Positions 58,745 to 64,000 of a stretch of DNA of 64,000 nt are shown one piece after another; within the stretch, counting starts at the first letter, position 1; each line of letters begins with the position of its first letter. Origin of the DNA: Nicotiana tabacum (lineage: Eukaryota > Streptophyta > Magnoliopsida > Solanales > Solanaceae). The position numbers were made by a program, and so were the translations under genes. Under the pieces are notes generated by a model. It ran no database searches, was not told the DNA's origin, and was given only the letters and a program-made list of their open reading frames with translations. Location: NCBI RefSeq assembly GCF_000715075.1, contig NC_134082.1, positions 194,297,948-194,361,947 on the forward strand, written 5' to 3'.

Positions 58745-61700
58745 TGTGATGACCCGGCCAGTCGTCTCATGAATTACCGCTCCGTTTTCCCCATTTCAGC
58801 TTCTTTACGCTTCGTTATCCATGTTTTATGTGATCAGGTTGATTAGTTAAGTTCGGGGAGGATTCTGGTAAGAAATGAGACACTTAGTCTCTTTTAAGAA
58901 GGCTTAAGTTTGAAAAATCAACCGGATGTTGACTTATGTGTTAGAGAGCTCGGATGTGAGTTCCGATGGTTCTGTTAGCTTCGGGAGGTGATTTGTGACT
59001 TAGGAGCGCGATCGGAATGGGTTTTGGAGTCGTAAAGAAGATTTAGGCTTGAATTGGCGAAATTGATATTTTGGCAAATTCCAGTTGATAGGCGAGATTT
59101 TGATATAGGGGTCGGAATGGAATTCCGAGAGTTGTAGTAGCTTCGTTGTATCATTTGGGATGTTTGTGCAAAATTTCAGGTCATTCGGACGAAGATTTGA
59201 TAGACTTTTTGATCGAAAGCATAATTTAAGAGTTCTTGGAGTTCTTAGGCTTGAATCCTATGTTAAATTGGTGATTTGATGTTGTTGTGAGCGTTCTCCG
59301 AAGCTTTGAGCAAGTTTGAACGATGTCGTGGGATGTGTTGGTATGATTGGTTTGAAGTTCCGGGGGTTTCGGGTAGGTTCCGAGATGTTTTAGTGCGAAA
59401 ATCATAGTCGTAGCAGGTTCAGAAGGGTTGCAGGCCTTGGAACTTACCCACGCAGTCCGCACAAAAATGAGTGCACCCGCGGTGAGTGCTGTGCGGACCG
59501 CACAAAAGCGACCGCGGCCGCGGTAGGTGTCGTGCGGACAACATAAAAGGGGGCACGGCCGCGGTGAAGAACCTTCCCGCTGGTCCAACTTTGGAAGCTC
59601 ATATCTTTTGATCGACAAGGAACTTTGAGGAGATTCAAAAACAAAAGAAGCCCTTCGTGTCTAGTTTCTAGAAAGGTAAAGATATTGCAATTTGGACATA
59701 TGTACAAAAAGTTATGGCAAAATACTAAAGCATGTCACTGCAGAGGGAGGCCTGTGCGGCCGCGGTTGTTTTTGCGCGGACCGCACTGTCTTGCGCGGAC
59801 CGCGGTCGATTTGGTGCAGCCCGCGGAGGCTAAAATCTGAGGGGTACTCTATAAATACGAGGTTTTGGATTTTATTTAATATTTTGACCTAGAGAGCTCG
59901 GATTTTGGCAATATTTCGAAGGTTTTTCAAGAAATTCATCGGGGTAAGTGATTTTAACTCAGATTTGGCTAGAATACATGAATCTATCACTGAATTCATC
60001 ATTTAATTCGTGATTTGGGATAGAATTTGGGAAGCAAAATTGTGAAACCTTGCAAAAATGTAAAATCATTATTTGAAGGACCAAATGGTATCAGAATTGG
60101 ATAATTTTAGTATGGTTAGACTCATGAGGGTATGAGGATTCTAAAAATGTAAATTTTACCCGATTCCGAGACATGGGCCCGGGGCTTGGGTTTTTGCTAA
60201 TTTCGGGATTTTTGATATATTCCGAATGTTTTCGCTTGGGTTTTGTTCCCTTGGCATATTGTGATGTATTCGTTCTGATTTTGGAAAGATTCGACACGCG
60301 TCGAGGCCAATTCGAGGGGCAAAGGCATCGCGAGCTAGAGAATTAGCCGGTTCGAGGTGAGTAATGATTGTAAATGATGTCCTGAGGGTTTGAAACCCCG
60401 GATTTGCACATCGTAGTGCTATATTGATGTGAGACACGCGCTGGATGATGAGCGTGAGGTCTTTTACCACAGGGGATTGTGACTTGGTCCGTCCCGATTG
60501 ATGATTTTACCGCGTATTTGACTGAAATTCATTTGTTATCATCATGATTTGGGCTGATTGCCATATTTGGGCTTCGTGCCAACTATTTGAACCTTTCGGG
60601 GATTTTTACCACTGTTTCCTCACTGCTTGACTTATTATTTGAACTCAGTCCTGTTGATATCTACTGTCTTACAAACTCATCCACTTTTACTGAGATTTGA
60701 AACTTAAATGATATTTCTACATCATGTTTTGGGCTGAGAACTACTGTTTTACTAATGCCCAAGGGGCTTGTGATGATTTTTGGACTGAGTGAGGCCGAGG
60801 GCCATATGTGAGGATATGCTGAGTGATATGAGGCTGAGGGCCTGAGATACTTTATATGCCACGAGGTGGCTTGAGTGATGTGAGGTCGAGTGCTGATTGA
60901 TGTGAGGCCGAGTGATGATGCCACGAGGTGGCTTGATATAGCGCTTAGGCCATAAGGGGCCCCTCCGGAGTCTGCACAACCACAGTGAGCGCGGGTACCC
61001 ATTATTCTGAGTGATTGATACTATATCCAAGGGGCTGATATGAGTGATTGTGAGGTAGCCCGAGGGGTTGATACTATTCTAAGAGTGAGCCCGAGGGGCT
61101 GTTACTGTTCTGATTTTGAGCCCGAGGGGCTGGCATTGTTCTGATATTGAGCCCGAGGGGTTGGTTATGTTGATATTATGCTCGAGGGGCGTTTTATTAT
61201 ACATGTTTTGCCCGAGGGGCTATTTACATTTCTATCATTTTTGTTACTCACTTGTAAACTACTTGCTTTACTTGTTGGATAAAGGGATTTTCACTTGATT
61301 TCTCATTGTTTTACTGTTTAAAGTGATTTTACTGCTTCAGTATGGAATGCCTTGTGTTTTTACGTGATTTCTTGCCTTCAGTCTTTATTTATTATTATTA
61401 CTCACCGAGTCAGAGTACTCACATTACTCCCTGCACCGTGTGTGCAGATTCAGGTATAGTAGAGTCCGCACCTGAGCACTGATTCCTTCCAGGATAGGCA
61501 GTGATTTGGAGTTACAAGGTAGTTGTTGACGTTCGCAGCCCTTTGTCTCTCTTATCCTCTATCATTTATGTTTTCTTTAAACTGTTGTATCAGATTCCGT
61601 ACTTTGTAGACCTATTGCAGATTCTGTAGTAGCTCATGACTTATGACACCCCGGTTTGGGCTGTGTCGGGATGGTTTACAATGTTGTTATCGTTAAAGTT

Positions 61701-61842
61701 TCGCAATTTATGAATATTATATTATATGTTATTACTGTTTATGATGATTAACCATTTAAAAGAGGTGTTCCGTTTTGGTCTGGCTGGCCTTGTCTTCACG
61801 AGAGGTGCCATCACGACCGGGTTTGAGGATTGGGTTGTGACA
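58745..61842 (+). repeat. 3' LTR of element B
   Basis: TGTGATGACCC...GGGTTGTGACA, 3,098 bases, closely similar to the 5' LTR over its whole length including GC-rich segments, TATA (59,850) and the cccgaggggctg array (61,025-61,225). Frames inside it, such as 59,226-59,618 and 60,661-61,002, are LTR sequence. Confidence 0.95.
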
Positions 61843-61847
61843 TCAAT
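61843..61847. repeat. right target site duplication of element B
   Basis: tcaat directly after the LTR end; identical to 50,462-50,466. Confidence 0.9.
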
Positions 61848-63687
61848 TATCACGTATACCTTCACAACTCATTTCACAACTCAAGCCAATGCTCTAAAAG
61901 CTCAATTGTCACTTATACTTTCACAATTCGTCATACAACTTGAGCCAACGCTCCTCAATGTTCATAGGTCACAATTCTTTCCACAAACATTATACAACAA
62001 ATAGAAACCATCACCAAGGCATGAAAGATACAACGAAGTCATGATAATCACAATATAAAGACTCACGAGCATGCTAGACACCAACGTATAGATACTCGTC
62101 ACCATGCCTATACGTCGTACTCAACAATTACCACATAGCAAATAGGACTCAATTCCTAATCCCTCAAGCTAAGGTTAGGCCAAACACTTACCTCGAACTT
62201 TCACGGCCAACTCAATCCTCAAACACCATCTTTCCTTTCGAATTCGGCTCCAAATCAATTTTATCTAGACACAATCGACTTAATAACATCAATAAATGCT
62301 AAACAATCCAATTACAATACTTAATTATAGCTTTCTAATCATTCTTCCCAAAAATCCAAAAATCGACCCCGGGCTTGCTTGGTCAAAAATATGAGGTTCG
62401 GATGAAAACCCGATCACCCATTCACCCACGAGCCCGAATATATAATTTTTTTTCAAATCCGACCCCAAAACGAGGTCAAATTCCCAAATAATCAAAAAAC
62501 CCTAACTCAACCCAAATCGCCCAAGAGGTGTGGAGAAGATAAAGTTTATGAAAAATTGTGGAAATCCCGTAATGTGTTCTGTTTTTAAAACTTAAAATAA
62601 CTGGGCGAAAATGGTCTTCGCGTTCGCGACAGGCTCATCCCGTTCGCGATGAGTCAGGCCTGAGAGACCTTCGCATTCGCGCAAGTGGGCTCGCATTCGC
62701 GGAGCAGTAACTCCTCGAGCCTTCGCGTTCATGTCCAGGTGGTCGCGTTCGCGTAGGGTATAGTACCCCTCCCCCTGCCCAGGCTATAAGCCTTCATGTT
62801 CGCGATACAAGGCTCGCGTTCGCGAAGGGAAGACCCCCCAATGCTTTCCGTTCGCGACTTGGGTTACGCGTTCGCGAAGAAGGAATTTTCCTTCAGCACA
62901 AATAACACATCGCGTTCACGAGGGTCCTCCCGCAAACGCGAAGAAGAAAGTATTAGCACACCATAAACTGAAAAAACCTACAATTTTTGAGTTCCAAAAA
63001 CCTTCTAAAACCAATCTGAAACACACTCGAGCCCTCGAGGCTCAAAATCAAACATATGTACTAACTCAATAACATCATACGGACTTATCCGTACGATCAA
63101 ATCACCAAAATAACCTCAATAACAACGAATTAAACCTCAAAATCAATGAAATATTTCAAAACTTCTTAAAGCATCAAACTTTGCATTTAAGGTCCGAATC
63201 ACGTCAAACGGATTCTGTTTCTTACCAAACTTCATAGAGTTATCTTAGACCACATATAAGACATGTACCGGGCACCAGAACCAAAACACGGGCCCGATAC
63301 CAACATGTTCTAATAAAAATTTATTTCAAATTCCTTTAAACAATTTTAGAAAATAATTTTTCTTTAAAAATTTATTTCTTGGGTTTGGGACCTCGGAATT
63401 CGATTCTGAGCATACGCCCAAGTCCCATATTTTCTTCCGGACCCTCCGGGATTGTCAAATCACGGGTTCGGATCAGTTTACCCAAAACGTTGACCAAAGT
63501 CAAATTTATTCATTTTATAGTCAAAATTTATCATTTTTCACAGATTTTCACATATAATCTTACCGGTTACGTACTCGGACTGCGCACACAAATTGAGGTG
63601 ATGCTAAATGAGGTTTTCAAGGCCTCAGAAACACAGAATTCAATTTAAAAGCAAGTGATGAGCCTTTTGGGTCATCACACCAGGTCC

Positions 63688-64000
63688 TTAGTTGAGCTTG
63701 ATCAACCCCAACTCCAGACGATTTCTTTCAAAATGTTCCTTGCTCAGTGCCTTGGTGAAGATGTTTGCTGCCTGGTCCTCCGTCTTCCAGAACTTCATAC
63801 AAATCGGAACCTTTTCAATATTATCCCTCAAGGAGTGATGTTGCACATGAATGTGCTTTGTCCTCTTGTGTTGTACCAGGTTCAAGCTATAAATACACCA
63901 AAGTCTTCAAGATGTTGCTTGATCTATAGTGATTGAGCACAGCACGAGGCAACTGCAACATATTCTGCTTCAACTATTGATAGAGCTACGGAGTTTTGTT
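63688..64000 (-). pseudogene. pol: C-terminal RNase H of a Ty1/copia pol, running off the window
   Basis: The minus strand from the window edge reads SVALSIVEAEYVAVASCCAQ, a stop, IKQHLEDFGVF, then NLVQHKRTKHIHVQHHSLRD, and AANIFTKALSKEHFERNRL, ending GLIKLN and a stop. These are the conserved C-terminal RNase H motifs of Ty1/copia polyproteins (EAEY, KHI, IFTK). About 15-20 residues between FGVF and NLVQH, normally holding a CDN motif, are missing. The frame has at least two internal stops. It is the coding end of the copia element whose 3' region lies at 48,878-44,889. Confidence 0.88.

Larger units (their letters stand above)
50467..61842 (+). mobile_element. Gypsy element B (chromovirus), complete structure
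   Basis: Both LTRs (50,467-53,561 and 58,745-61,842), primer site, leader, gag-pol with chromodomain, and polypurine tract are present, 11.4 kb in all, flanked by a perfect tcaat duplication. It is the only element in the window with an intact insertion structure and is inserted within the family A solo LTR. The two LTRs differ by about 14 changes in the first 240 bases (by eye, nearly all transitions). Coding sequence has several nonsense changes and at least three frameshifts, so it is not autonomous now. Confidence 0.96.
48879..63679 (-). mobile_element. Family A solo LTR (minus strand), split by element B
   Basis: Minus-strand start TGTGATGACCCAAAAGG at 63,679 and end GGGTCATGACA at 48,879. 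Its two parts, 63,679-61,848 and 50,466-48,879, total about 3.42 kb, matching family A LTRs. Flanks ccaag (48,874-48,878) and ccagg (63,680-63,684) are a 5-bp duplication with one mismatch. No internal sequence is present, so it is a solo LTR within the copia element. Hairpin units (49,695-50,225), ccttgccggg units (50,270-50,390) and the acgacgtataggcatgg block (about 62,102-62,118) are all recognisable. Confidence 0.88.

Noticed and set aside
59226..61030. Multiple frames of 60-130 codons in the B 3' LTR
   Set aside because: They are LTR sequence; related frames recur in the 5' LTR with shifts, as expected of non-coding repeats.

Overview
This is a plant nuclear window made almost entirely of nested transposable elements. 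The low-GC background, AT microsatellites, 3-4 kb LTRs, chromodomain Ty3/gypsy polyproteins, CACTA and Mutator-type termini all indicate a large, repeat-rich plant genome. Several repeat consensus sequences resemble those I remember from Solanaceae, Nicotiana in particular; that placement is recall, not a database result. I see no convincing host gene, tRNA, rRNA or CRISPR array.

Layout. 1-5,499: AT-rich intergenic DNA with a 0.9 kb terminal-inverted-repeat element, a 0.18 kb miniature element, an (AT)n/(TAA)n microsatellite, and a 1.05 kb Mutator-type element with 120-bp inverted termini and a perfect 9-bp target duplication. 5,500-13,396: gypsy element A1 (5' LTR, primer site, gag, protease, RT, RNase H and most of integrase), cut off inside integrase. 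13,397-22,084: a minus-strand 4.3 kb LTR of a different gypsy family (probably TAT/Ogre-like), itself split by a plus-strand 4.2 kb solo LTR of the same family, forming a giant imperfect palindrome. 22,085-33,560: gypsy element A2, same family as A1, nearly complete but for the first ~47 bp of its 5' LTR. 33,561-43,268: minus-strand element C, with full-size LTRs, primer site and polypurine tract but only a decayed gag and no pol. 43,269-44,888: unassigned DNA and one CACTA-type terminus. 44,889-48,878 and 63,680-64,000: parts of one minus-strand Ty1/copia element (LTR-like region, gag remnant, 3' region, RNase H end), split by a minus-strand solo LTR of family A (48,879-63,679), which is in turn split by a complete gypsy element of family B (50,467-61,842; target duplication tcaat).

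How the parts relate. A1, A2 and B carry the same polyprotein order: Arg/Gly-rich gag with a CCHC knuckle and RGG-like tail, aspartic protease, RT with an FIDD active site, RNase H, D,D35E integrase, and a C-terminal chromodomain where it survives, which fits the Tekay/Del chromovirus group. All are inactivated, mostly by C-to-T type nonsense changes. Elements A, B and C share an initiator-tRNA-Met primer site and a conserved leader holding the palindrome AGACGTCT, although C has no pol. C therefore looks like a non-autonomous element once mobilised in trans.
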